Of a DNA stretch of 64,000 nucleotides, positions 1 through 10,600 are shown one piece after another. Both the position numbers and the translations under genes were made by a program. Source of the stretch: Paraphaeosphaeria minitans (taxonomy: Eukaryota > Ascomycota > Dothideomycetes > Pleosporales > Didymosphaeriaceae). The stretch covers positions 1,984,001-2,048,000 of the forward strand of contig WJXW01000004.1 of assembly GCA_015832175.1 (NCBI GenBank). Direction: 5' to 3'. The notes below the pieces were generated by a model, which was not told the DNA's origin, did not search any database, and saw only the letters and a program-made list of their open reading frames with translations. Position 1 is the stretch's first letter; each line of letters opens with the position of its first letter.

Positions 1-1850
1 TGGAACCACAGGAGCGCCAAAGTGGAAACCCATATGCGAGGCCTATGCGCTCTGTGGAGCGATGCAGCTTTTTCCAACTTGCTTCCATTCATATCCGGAA
101 GTTCCAGGAACGATAAGCCGCGCTTGGTTATCACAAAAGCGTCGCTACGTTTGTTGCTGACGTTGACGACGACGACGGCCTCATCGCCAATCGTCCTCAC
201 CACATCCGATATCAAACGGTCGTGGCTCCTCGCGGCCTCATCCCCGCCGAGACGACCACGCGTCTGAATGCGCAGTCGTGCCATGATGCCGCGGCCAAGC
301 TCGAGAAGCTCCAGGGCACGATACTTTCTGCCGGCTTTGAGCACCGTAGCCGCGGCCTCGGACGATAAGCCGGCAATGTTCCCCAAGATGTATTGCTGAT
401 CCGACGGGGACAGCGATTCGAGCTTGAGCGACCGGATCAGCCCCAGGGCAATTTCAAACATATCGGCTGCTTCTTCCCAGTCGTCCCTGTACGACAGCGC
501 CAACGCTGCGTAACGCGCCCCCGAAATTCGAATCGACGGACGCGCATCCTCGCAAGCTGCGGCGTTGCGGAATTGAATAAGCGCACGGCTGAACTTGTCC
601 TCGGAGAAGGAGCCTTTCGCCATTCGATCCAAGTAGATGAGGCCAAACTGGACGAAGAATTGGCTCTTGAAATCCAAAATGCCCTTGGGCAGAAGTCTCA
701 GACAATCTTGCATGCACTGGTAGCGCTGGATAGGATTCTGGGCGTCTGGCAGCCCCAACATGTCTTTCCCCATGGACATGGCGTATGCGCCCAGGTACAT
801 GAACTTTCTGCAGTCATCGTCTGGCAGTTTCTCCAGAGCTGCCTCGAATCTCTTCTTGGCCCTCTCGATGTCATCTTGCGTAATTCGTTCCCGGATGTGA
901 TGTGAAGAAAGCTCATGGATCTGGATCAGGTACCAGTCATGCACAAGGGGAAGTGGCTGAGTCGATTTCCGTATGATTGCCAAAATCTCGTCCGCATACT
1001 TTTCCGTCATCGTCACGTAGCGCCGCTTCTGATCCTCGGATTCCGAACGGCCCACCCTCATACCGCAGCGTGCGACCAGTCTGGCCAGGATGTCGATCTG
1101 TTCGGTCTCGGTAATAGTTCTGAGGAGGGCTCCGTCGAATCTTATGGAAATGGCTGTCCATGCGGAGTCCAAGTGCTCTATGGCAGCATCGAGATCCTTC
1201 AAGGCCTTCCACTGGCCATAGAATAAGTCCAAGAGGTCGGACCTATTCCACGAGATCTGGAATCGGAATAACTCACCCGAAAACTGCGAGCATCCGTGTG
1301 AACTGGCGAGAGCATCGGTCAGGAACTCGGCAGCTTTCTTGAGATTACGGTCGTCGTCGTTCGGTGTGCTCGAGCTCCGGTCGATATAGCAGGCAGCAGC
1401 AAGTATGCGAATGCCCGTGAGGTTTTCAAAGTCGTTGACTGGTACCGTCCTCAAAGCTTCCTCACAGTATCGAATCGCCAGGTCAATGTCCACAAGCTCC
1501 CCTCGGATGTGGTAAACCGATTTGAGCCTGTTGGCCCATTCGAACAACCACAGAAACTTGATCGCCCGTATTTTCTCCTCTGCCTCGAGTACCTTGGCCA
1601 AGGCATTGCCACTTGCTGTTACAAACCTCGCTCGGCAACCGGTATCTTTGGTCTGCTCGTATCGAAAGAGGTGTGCGTGGGCCTCGATGGTTTCCTGTTG
1701 CACGGAGGAAGCGATTCCAGGTGGGAATGCTTGATTAATTCTTTCGCTGTACCCGACGCCACTTCCTGAAGCATTGTGTGACTCGATCTTAGTTACCAAC
1801 TCTTCCAGCATGTGTATTTCCTCGGGCGACCTAATTATCGCCTTTAGCAT
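1..1850 (-). CDS. TPR-repeat / CHAT-domain protein, C-terminal part outside window
   Basis: A single minus-strand frame is open from an ATG at 1850 to the left edge (about 616 codons); the stop is outside the window. The first ~450 residues are helical repeats of TPR character, with recurring A-L-x-L/A-A-x-x-F patterns (e.g. EWANRL, AIRYCEEAL, AALALSYRDDWEEAADMF). Near 100-230 the chain becomes strand-rich (DEAVVVVNVSNKRSDAFVI), which resembles the start of fungal CHAT domains (GPIVVVNVS...CDAF). CHAT is a caspase-related peptidase fold usually fed by TPR arrays; its catalytic His and Cys would lie beyond position 1. Codons upstream of 1850 stay open for about 100 bases without an ATG, so the start could lie in an upstream exon. 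It is divergent from a caspase-fold gene about 1.07 kb away, which suggests a related stress or cell-death role (inference). Confidence 0.72.
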   Translation of the reverse strand, partial: MLKAIIRSPEEIHMLEELVTKIESHNASGSGVGYSERINQAFPPGIASSVQQETIEAHAHLFRYEQTKDTGCRARFVTASGNALAKVLEAEEKIRAIKFLWLFEWANRLKSVYHIRGELVDIDLAIRYCEEALRTVPVNDFENLTGIRILAAACYIDRSSSTPNDDDRNLKKAAEFLTDALASSHGCSQFSGELFRFQISWNRSDLLDLFYGQWKALKDLDAAIEHLDSAWTAISIRFDGALLRTITETEQIDILARLVARCGMRVGRSESEDQKRRYVTMTEKYADEILAIIRKSTQPLPLVHDWYLIQIHELSSHHIRERITQDDIERAKKRFEAALEKLPDDDCRKFMYLGAYAMSMGKDMLGLPDAQNPIQRYQCMQDCLRLLPKGILDFKSQFFVQFGLIYLDRMAKGSFSEDKFSRALIQFRNAAACEDARPSIRISGARYAALALSYRDDWEEAADMFEIALGLIRSLKLESLSPSDQQYILGNIAGLSSEAAATVLKAGRKYRALELLELGRGIMARLRIQTRGRLGGDEAARSHDRLISDVVRTIGDEAVVVVNVSNKRSDAFVITKRGLSFLELPDMNGSKLEKAASLHRAHRPRIWVSTLALLWF

Positions 1851-2919
1851 ACCGTTTTCTAACAATAGTCCGTTCTCATATCTGATCTCCAATGTATCCT
1901 CATAGATTTTCAGTCAGCTTACAATTGTTCGGGAAGCCGCCCGCTTGGTGCCATTTCCCAACCTTTCAACGATGTAACGCTAATGCGGTGACGTGGTCCA
2001 GCGTGGTATACTGCAGCGATGGCTTCCTTTGTCGACCTGGACGATGAAAAAAAAAAGTCGGTGCTACCTCTAAGAAACCTTCATTAGTCACTGCCAGTAG
2101 GCGTTTCATTCACTTAATCTAAGTGCATGAGCTGAAGACTTGACCGGTTTGTATGTAGCTTACATCCCCGGTTCTGGACAAATTAGGCGAGTTTCCGGTC
2201 AGCGGACGGCTGAAATCGCCTCCTCTTTCGCAAGAAGCGAGGACCTGACCGGCCAGTATGTGATTGAGACCCCTGGTCTGGATCATGTGTGGATCCCGGA
2301 GTTATTGAAGAACAATGGGGCGCCTGCCAGGGTGGTGAGTGTAGGGGTGATAGGTGTTTAAGTCACGCGTGAACCCTCGCTGTGAAAGCATCTGACACCG
2401 CGTACTGGATTGGCCGTAAAGAGCAAGGGTCACATAGGTTAATCTGTGGTCAGCACCGCTGTCAAATCAAGAGGATATCTTCATGGACAAAACCAGCAAT
2501 AGTGTTATCGGTCAGCATGTCGCATGAAATCCTCCACTCAAGGCAATTCACTGATTTTAGCCTGGTTTCATCGTAGCGCCTCCACCCATCATCCCACCAC
2601 CGACGTCAACCACGAGGGTTGAACACGTGCCAGAGTATTGTTTCCTCTGGCTCCATTGGTCAGATGAAAATAGTGGTAGCAAATGTACATATATCGAGAG
2701 GTATAATCTTGCAAGGGTGTGCAGGTTGTGGGGCGAGGAAGCTATCAAATGTTGGATATCTCCTGCGAGGCATCTGGCTGCCTTGTTCGCACCATGCAGC
2801 CAGCTCCTAGCATCATTGCAATAGCAAGTGATTATATGAACGGATCTGAAAGACACATTTAGCTATTCAATTGGAAGGTTTTGCTTCTCACGTCAACCTA
2901 CACAAGAGTGTTATCTTTG
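1851..2919. other. Divergent intergenic region between CHAT and caspase genes
   Basis: About 1.07 kb containing the presumed promoters of both divergent genes. A short open frame at 2140-2361 (73 codons, with two LTGxYV-like stretches about 40 residues apart) looks mildly protein-like but has no recognised family; it could be a decayed coding fragment. A nine-A run lies near 2048. I see no clear TATA element, repeat or RNA gene. Confidence 0.4.
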
Positions 2920-5144
2920 ATGACGTCACCATCTCTCAACATGGACATGCTCACGAAAACCACCTCTGCTTATCACGCTCCTACCAGATGGGCAATCATT
3001 GTCGGAATAGACTGCTATTCGACCCAAAAACGGCCCGAGGAACGACCGAACCTTCGAGGATGCGCCAACGATGCTGTGCTGGTTTACAACTTTCATGTCG
3101 ATGAGTTGAAAGTCACCAGTGCCAATATCTTTCTTCACCTCGAGCGACACCCGGACCTTCGCATTAACGACCCCAAGCACTCAGGCGCCAGTATATTTAA
3201 CGTCTGCAGCTCTATTAAAACCGTCACCGAGCGTGCTAGAAAGGCGATTTTGTCCACATTCATTTCTCAGGGCACGGTTCTCGTGGCAAAACTGAGAAGC
3301 CATCTGAGTACCTCGAATTCCGTGGTGCGAAGATGAAAGATGTAGACTTCGGCAAGCGCTTGGACGATCTGACCAAAGCTGGCGAAGTAGCTGTCCTTGT
3401 CACACTGGATTGCTGTTTCTCAGGTGGAGCCACCCGGTACGACCAGCTCGAGGATCATGATGCATCGATCCGGTCGTACCCAGAACCTGACGACGAAGTA
3501 GACGAGTTGGCGGCTCCTGACGTCGAAGATGATGATTATGACCGACAAGTCACATTGCAGAAAGGGAGGCTGTATCGTGATCGCGACTACACCGTCATGA
3601 CGGCCTGTCAGCCCCACGAGAAAGCTGGAGAGTGGCACATTTCCAATAGTAAATATGGTAGACACGGAGCCTATACCTGGTCCCTGATCTATCAGTTGAA
3701 GGAAGTCTGCAAACCAGAACACAGCATACACATAACGACGTACGAAATGCTGCATGGTGTTTTGGAAGCAACTGTTCTTCACGAATGTGAAAAGAAGAGC
3801 AAGTCGCCACAGCACCCAACTCTTTTCGGACCGAGAGATAGAGTGCTACTGGGAGACAAGAGTTTGGAGGCTTCTCGGGACGTTGCCATTGTGACGGGGG
3901 TCGAGAATGGCAAACTAAAGCTGAATAGAGGTCGCGTGTCTGGGGCGAAGCCCGGCGATAGATACCGCATCGGAAGTCTTGGGAAGAATAAAGGCGATCA
4001 AGGCGATGATGCTATTGAGGTGGAGGTTACTGATGAAATTGAAGAATACCGTTGCTACGCGGTACTCTCCGGCGATCTAACCAGAGGCAATGAGCGCCTG
4101 ATCCTGAAAAGATTCGCGATGATTGAGACGGGGCGACTAGCTAGGTTGATCGAGCGGAAATCACTCAGTCTTGCAGTCATAACCCACGACAGCAAGCCGA
4201 ACTCGGTCGAGATCGTGGCAGGACTCCGAGCACTCTGGCCTGAGCTGCGTCATCTCATCGTACCAATTGACTTAGTATCAGTCAAGCAGAAGAGAACAAA
4301 TGGGCCGCTCTCGAGGTTTTTCGGGAAGACGAAGTGGTTAAGAGACCGAACTAAATATTCCGACGTCGAACCGAACACGAGTGCTGCTCGCCAACAAGCT
4401 GTGTCTGCCGTTGAAGCCCAGTTCAATATCGCCATCAAGCAAGGGAAAACTTTCACAGCGTCTGTACTTGATTCGCGCCACAAGCCGTTTCCCTTTGTCG
4501 AAGACATTCAGGCCACATTTTCAGATCTACCTAAGAGGTTAATGGGAGTACTGCGACATCTGCAGAGCTATTTTCTTGTCGCTGAGCTCAAGTCACCTTT
4601 TCTTATACCCAAGAATAAACTGAGTATAGAACTCATCGATGTCGATATGACGCAACGATCCGACAGATCGTCTCTCTACGACTCAAAGCAAACATTGAAT
4701 CTTCATAACAAGACTTGACAGACGCTTTATGTCACAGTATTCGATCTGAACCCTTTGTACGGCATCACTCAGATTTTCCCAAACCCAACAGGAGAGGGAT
4801 TTATCGGAGGCAGAGTTGTGACTCACGACACACGCATGGAGCAGAACGGAATCCCCATCAAGGTCAAAGTCCCACCTTCCCTTGCGGGAAGATACCGCGA
4901 GGATCCGAGGTTCAAGATGAAAGATGTAATCAAGGTGTTTGTCACTGCGGAGCCAACCGACTTGCGTCATTACGAGCTGGACGATCTGGTAGATCTACCT
5001 ACCGAGGACTGGACTAGGCTAGTCTACGACGATCTTATGGAAGAGCAAGACAGACACGTCGACCGGCCTGTGAAAGGATCCGGCTACACTGGTTCGTGGT
5101 GGGTCAAGGAATTTCCAATCATAACGAAAGGGCTGAAGGCATGA
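2920..5144 (+). pseudogene. Caspase-fold (peptidase C14) protein, frameshifted and with an internal stop
   Basis: Three consecutive open segments form one metacaspase-like protein of about 740 residues. Segment 1 (from ATG 2920) carries WAIIVGIDCY and LRGCANDA, typical of the first caspase strand and helix. Around 3240-3245 the frame moves by one: reading AAAGGCGAT in the next frame gives GDFVHIHFSGHG with the catalytic His (codon 3273), while the same frame has a TAG at 3237. One missing G in a GGG run explains this; no GT-AG intron with the right phase does. Segment 2 has the catalytic LDCCFSGG (codons about 3405-3425) and runs to a TGA at 4716-4718. The same frame then continues as LYVTVFDLNPLYGITQIFP to 5142, a C-terminal DUF4384-like signature. 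An alternative is one or two sequencing errors in a working gene. Its closest neighbour is the divergent CHAT gene. Confidence 0.7.
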
Positions 5145-6279
5145 GCTGGATGCAGTTCAAGAGTTTATGGCTCTCTAGTCTATTTACGGTAGCGAGAAAG
5201 AACCGACGCCACACATATGAGAGAAGAGAGCTACCCTTGATTTGGTAGATGCTACGCTTTTCATTAAAAATCACACGAACTCATGTCTGCGAAAACTTCC
5301 CTCGATAGCTTCTCAATAAGATGATAGAATTCCTCGAATATACGTAGCTAAACCACTGAAACTAGGTAGCACCGCAAGCGGGCGTGTGTGCCTTGCTCTT
5401 TGCACCCGCCCAAACCCTTTACCCTGAAAAGTAGTATACCAACACAGCGAGACCACACAAAAGCTCCAGCATGTACCGTATAGAACCACTCAAAAGCATG
5501 TCAAAACCGCGCCCAACCCATAGAAGAAGAATGCTTAATAATGAAATTACACGGCTATGCCGCTAAAGACTCAACGCTAGAGTGCCCACGTAGCATCTAG
5601 GATACCACGTATTTCGAATGACATGCGAGAAAAAAATAGTGTAAAAAGGGACCAACGGTGGACTCGAACCCGCGCACTCGTCATCCCAAACGTTGGTAAA
5701 AAATCGCAAAAATCAAAAGCCACTTCGGAGTCCAGCTCAGAGAAACCAATTATGATTTTTTGTTTGATTTGACGAGGATATCTTGAAGATAACGGTATAT
5801 ATAGTAGACTGCTTATTGTATAGTGAGCGATGTGGTAGAGGGTTGGGAGATATGGTGGATTAAGTTGGAGGTGAATGATACGGAAGTGAATGGTGTGGAA
5901 GGTGACAAAGTGAACGCGTGCTACGAAGGCTGCGAAAATGGGGCATTATGTCTAGAATAGATAGCACAAAGGCACAAGGTGTATTATACATGTAGATATC
6001 TGGGAAACTCGAATTTTGTAGACTAAATATGAAGATGGGGTGGGTCGTGTGGATTTCAACCCGCAAGGCACAATGTCTTGTGGTACCTCGTGCTCTGCTA
6101 TAATTTATACAAGGCCGTCATTTCCCCGTCGTTGTGTCATGTTTCTGACGAGAATCGGATGGTTTAATTATGATATTCGTGCAGCATGACCATGCCTCAT
6201 GGCACTGGAAGTACATGGGGACGAATGGTGATGTGGTTCATCTTGAACCTTACTGCGATGCAGTGGTAGATCTGATAAC
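5145..6279. other. Gene-poor, A/T-richer intergenic DNA
   Basis: Downstream of the broken caspase gene. Short ORFs in all frames carry no recognisable motif and no coding periodicity. The only structured item is a tRNA-like sequence at 5651-5697. The segment ends at the target-site duplication of the solo LTR. Confidence 0.5.
5651..5697 (-). other. Degenerate tRNA-like sequence (3' half)
   Basis: On the minus strand this reads an anticodon-loop-like TTTGGGA (would be UGG, Pro), then a T-loop GGTTCGAGTCC, then an end able to pair: ACCAACG at one side and CGTTGGT at the other give a 7-bp stem. The T stem pairs only 3 of 5, the anticodon stem about 3 of 5, and no D arm can be found upstream. 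It is best read as a tRNA remnant or chance T-loop similarity, not a working tRNA. Confidence 0.25.
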
Positions 6280-6284
6280 TTAGT

Positions 6285-6501
6285 TGTGGCGCGTATGGGA
6301 TACGGGTAGGGCCCATGGGCCCTACAGCACGAACAGGGCGATCACCTGAGAGGTGATCACCTGACTACTACGAGCTTCTCACTCAGCTTACTATTCCTTA
6401 TGTAAACCAAGTCTATATAAGACGCACTACTGAGCAGGCTTCTCCTGTTCAGTGACAATACAGTTGATCACCCTAAGCAGTATCCTCAGTTCACCTCCAC
6501 A
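6285..6501. repeat. Solo LTR of a retrotransposon
   Basis: A 217-bp sequence begins TGTGG and ends CCACA, perfect 5-bp inverted termini with the canonical TG...CA, and is flanked by an exact 5-bp duplication TTAGT (6280-6284 and 6502-6506). Inside are a TATA-like TCTATATAAG near 6412-6421, an 18-bp perfect palindrome TAGGGCCCATGGGCCCTA (6307-6324) and an inverted GATCACCT/AGGTGATC pair (6340-6358), fitting an LTR promoter region. No gag/pol coding or second LTR is nearby, so this is a solo LTR left by LTR-LTR recombination. The superfamily (Copia or Gypsy) cannot be told from the LTR alone. The plus strand is assumed from the TATA orientation. Confidence 0.82.
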
Positions 6502-6506
6502 TTAGT

Positions 6507-8181
6507 AAATTTGGTCAAGTCTCACTGAACGATGTCTTACATGTCTCGTTTATTGTACGGGGGCGTGTTGTAAGCTTGTATATCCAGTAAACGGTGGGCG
6601 GACTCGTGACAAGTAATGGGACAAGCTCGATTATGCTTTCTGGGTTGAGAGGCATATAGGCTGTGGGAAACCGTGTGGGGCGGATGGACTTCCCCAGGTG
6701 GATACGGTGAAGAACAACTGCTACAGAAGCCAGACACTTGGTGGGTCACGATCTGATTGATCTGTTTGGGCGGTGCAGCTATGTGTGCCGGTCATTGTGA
6801 CAAAGACACGGCCGCCGCCGCAAGATCTGAAATTGATTTCTTACGGCGAATGAGGGGTTTCTTATGTACTCCTTGAATTGCAATACTCTAAATATGCGCC
6901 CCATGGGCAATAGTCTGTCGCCAGGATGCTAACGAGAAGATTTTTGATGAATCCGCGCGCAACTTCATTTCGTTTCAGTATCTCGAACAAGCCCATCTGC
7001 ATCAGAAAATGGTCTAGACGCGATAATTAAGTAACTTTTTGTTGAAAACTCGATTAATGAAATATCAAAAGCCTGAAACAGTTTTTCCTAACGTTTTACA
7101 CACCTGACTATCAAGACAATGACCGTTCGATGTGTTACGCATGGAGCTTGAATCACTGGAAACGATAGTGTTTGGACGCACGGTTGTACGTGCGGTGCAG
7201 CACTTCTCTATCGCTTTCCCACCAGAAGATAAACACAAAACCAAAAATGCACATGGGATGCCGGCCACTGCCTAGCATGCTCAAAGCTGTGGCGTTTTGT
7301 AAACTCGCCAGCTGACATGTGGGGCAGTGCCTCTGACGTGAACATGAATGTGAGCGAAATAGTATTAAAGCAAGATTCGCCTGCCATGAGTGATACAAGG
7401 AAATGTTTCTGGTAGGGAAGCGCTGAGGTGTAGATACTGTACCTACTTATCCAGATGTGGGGGCATCAAAACACCACACGCCATATGACATCATCCCATC
7501 TCAACATCATCGCCGTTTGTCTCCAGAATTTGTTCGCAGAAAGCCTTTTGCCGGCAGCAATTTCACCTTCAGTAGAATGACTAAGAAACATCAATGATCA
7601 ACCACGCGTCCCGTCTCATCACCTCAAGTTTCGCACAACCATACCCATCCTAGCGCCGATCCTTTTCGCTTGCGATGCGAAACACGTCTTCGTCTTTCCA
7701 CGACCTCTTTGACCACCAGCCACATTGCGACGGCATTCATTTGCACTCTCGATTGCCGGTAGACTTAGAACTGCCGACTTTTAACGTGCAGTGCCGACTT
7801 TTCTGGTATTTCGCGATTTGATGGGATACGGAGCCCTGGTCCTAGTTAGGTACAAATTCTCTGCTCAGTTTCAGGAAAGCGCGCGTTTCGAAACCACTAA
7901 TTTCTCCGACTCCATAGTGTTAATCAACCTCTTGCCCAGCAGTATGAAGGACACTTGGCCCCTGTAATGGTGATTCTAGTCAAACTGACCTAACCAGGGG
8001 CGCGGCTGTATATCAGTCGGATGATGGACTGGGTCTTGCTTGATCACCAGCATTTTGGTTGACTCCATGCATACACTTCGTCTCCCATCACTCGTTGATT
8101 GGTTTACCTTTTTTTCCATATTCTTGTTCTGCCTGCTGCGCAGTGGTCTTTCGTTAATTTCTTCGATCTACTCCCGTTAAC
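6507..8181. other. Intergenic DNA upstream of the GH28 gene
   Basis: About 1.7 kb without a supportable gene. Short minus-strand ORFs near 6537-7398 show no family motif. The last 300-400 bases (CT-rich, with a pyrimidine run TTTACCTTTTTTTCC near 8103) are the presumed promoter and 5' UTR of the following secreted enzyme. Confidence 0.5.
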
Positions 8182-9563
8182 ATGCGCCTTTTCATCTTTT
8201 TGAGCGCCGTGGCGATGATCCCTTCCGCCTTTGCTCAGCTCTCGGGTTCTATCGGGCCTACGACCAAGACTGCTGCGAAAAGGGCCATTAAAACGTGCGA
8301 TGTGACAAACTATGGCGCCAAAGCAGACAAATCTACCGACATCGGACCACCACCGGCATCGGCGTGGGCTGCATGCCAGAGTGGTGGCATCGTCATCATC
8401 CCGAAGGGTGACTATGCTATGGGCACGTGGGTGACGCTGAAGAATGGCAAGGGAGTTGGGATCCAGCTTGACGGCATTATTTACCGCACTGGCACGGATG
8501 GCGGCAATATGATCATGATCAGGGACACCACCGACTTTGAATTCTTCAGCTCTACCGGAAAGGGCGCTATTCAAGGTGGGATAAACCTTAGGCCCTTCTG
8601 AAATCACTTCTGACGAGTGCGACAGGCAATGGCTATCAAATTCACGCCTCGCAGGGGCAGTGCAAGGGCGCGCGTCTCCTCCGCACCTACAGAGTCACCG
8701 ACTTCTCGGTTCACGACATAGCACTTGTTGATTCGCCCATGTACCACTACTCCTTGGACACCTGCACCAACGGTGAAGTTTACAACATGGCTATTCGTGG
8801 TGGTGACTGGGGCTGTCTCGATGGTATCGATGTCTGGTCTAACAACATCTGGATCCACGACGTGATGGTCACCAACAAGGACGAATGCGTAACTGTTAAG
8901 TCGCCAGCAGAGAACATCCTCGTAGAGAACATATATTGCAACTGGTCTGGTGGCTCCGCGTTGGGTAGCTTGGGCGCCGACACCGCTATCTCAAAGGTCG
9001 TATACCGCAACATCTATACATGGAACTCGAACCAGATGCTCATGGTCAAGTCGTACGGCGGTAGCGGCTACGTCGAAGATGTCGTGCTCGAGAACTTCAT
9101 CGGCCACGGAAACGCATACTCGCTCGACATCGACCAGTACTGGTCCAGCATGAGCAAGATCGACGGAAACGGCGTTCAGCTGTCCAACTTCACCATCAAG
9201 AACTGGAAAGGCACCGAGGCAAACGGCGCATCCCGTGGCCCAATCAAGATCGCCTGTGCAGACGGGGCGCCTTGCACTGACATCGATATCTCGGATTTCG
9301 CCATGTGGACGGAGAGCGGTAACAAGCAGACGCTGACTTGTCGTTCTGCGTATGGAAGTGGTGGTTGTTTGAAGGCTGGCACGGGGAGTTCGTATGCTAT
9401 GGTCACTAGCACACAGTCTGCGGCTCCTGCTGGTTATACGGCGGCATCTATGGCAGGAGATTTGAAGTCGGCGTTTGGTACTACCGAGAGCATTCCGATC
9501 CCTGCCCTGCCAACGAGCTACTTCCCCGGCCAAAAGCCCATCAGTGCGGTCGCCGGAGCTTGA
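8182..9563 (+). CDS. Rhamnogalacturonan hydrolase (GH28), secreted
   Basis: CDS join(8182..8575, 8626..9563), 443 residues. The 50-nt intron has GT-AG ends and a CTGAC branch, and splicing restores AIQG-NGYQ. Residues 1-18 form a signal peptide ending SAFA-QLSG. The mature chain is a parallel beta-helix of the fungal rhamnogalacturonase A type, recognisable from [57 protein letters not shown] and the [21 protein letters not shown] block. These enzymes cut alpha-1,2 GalA-Rha bonds in the pectin backbone outside the cell. Compared with the remembered family sequence, the Cys of CNWSGGC is Ser here, and a Cys appears in GDWGCLDG, so a local disulfide may differ. Length fits the family. No carbohydrate-binding module is visible. 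Confidence 0.92.
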
Positions 9564-9862
9564 GGGGTGTGGGTCGAAGGAGTGGGTCGACAATATATTC
9601 TTGTATATTTTATCTTGTCCAGTCTATAAGCAATCTAAGTGAGCCTAATCACACATCTTCATGCGGATCATGTGTCGTGAGGCATGCTTCTAGGCGAGCA
9701 TGGTTTTCGCTTCTAGCAATTATCCAGGATCCTCCACCGCGAAAACATTCAAAATCCCACCTCCAACTCAAGTACCACGGGCTTCAATCTAAACAAATTG
9801 TGCGCTGCCGGCGAAGTTCGCAGAATTCTCAAATACATACTTATCCATAGTAACCTGCGTCT

Positions 9863-10600
9863 TCAGATCTTCCCTCGTCGATCCCGCAAGCACATGCCAG
9901 CTTTGAAGTTCCGTCGCACACCATTCCTGCTCATATACACGTTGATAGTTGCCTCGTCATTCAAGCAAGCAAAAAAATCCGAACGTGTCGACGGCGTTCC
10001 CACCCACTCAGACTTGTAGGTTTGGTAGCTTTGGACCGCCTGCGCTGACCCCAATTGATGGTCTGGACGACATTTCCTTCCCCGTCGAAATGGAACACTG
10101 CCGTGGCCCATCGAAAAATGGCCAATGGAAAGGATCTGATGACTACCCTGCCTAATAGAGTAGGTAGGTTCCGCGGGGTTGAGGATGTCTTTAATCAAGG
10201 TGGCTTCTTGGGCGTCGGTATGGAGGCTCAGAGATATACCACGGCACTGTTGTCGTTGCTGAAGATGGATATGAGTGTAGTCGAGCCATTCTCAGCGTTG
10301 ATGCGAGCGTCATGCTGGCAACATAACGATATATTGTTCTCAAGGGCGAAGTTGCCTCTTGGGTACCCATTCAAGGTCCATTGTAGTTCACCGTTACCTC
10401 CGATCATGGAGAGGGCTCTCCGAATAGTGTTGTTGGCTTGAACGCTGCGTAGTCGCCGTACCCAGACTGCCAGCCGATTCGCCATCTTGTTGATAGATGT
10501 CCTGGCTGTGATTATGTGCTCCACTCCACTGATTGGAAAAAAAGAAATAGCAGACCAGGAGCGGTCGACCATCGGTGGTAGTCATCTCGAGCTGAGGTGG
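9863..10600 (-). pseudogene. Relic of an arylsulfotransferase-family gene
   Basis: Fragments in different minus-strand frames follow the order of the fungal arylsulfotransferase (ASST/Arylsulfotran_2) C-terminal half. They are HIITARTSINK (as in DYLITSRHTSTIYK), then GELQWTLNGYPRGNF and QHDARINAENGSTTLIS (as in G-I-W-x-LGG and QHDAR...NGT-T-L), then AVFHFDGEGNVVQTI, then VYMSRNGVRRNF (compare YVSWNGATEV). Each piece is interrupted by stops or frame changes and no start or full frame can be rebuilt, so I treat it as decayed. The boundaries are approximate. The identification rests on short motifs and could be wrong. Confidence 0.5.

Noticed and set aside
2140..2361. 73-codon ORF with two LTGxYV-like stretches
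   Set aside because: No ATG context, no family, and no neighbouring exon; the composition is suggestive but not enough to call a gene.
3191..3239. Possible 49-nt intron to explain the caspase frame change
   Set aside because: GT...TAG ends exist, but the length gives the wrong phase (the change needs 2 modulo 3), and removal would delete a normal helix before GDFVHIHFSGHG. A one-base deletion fits better.
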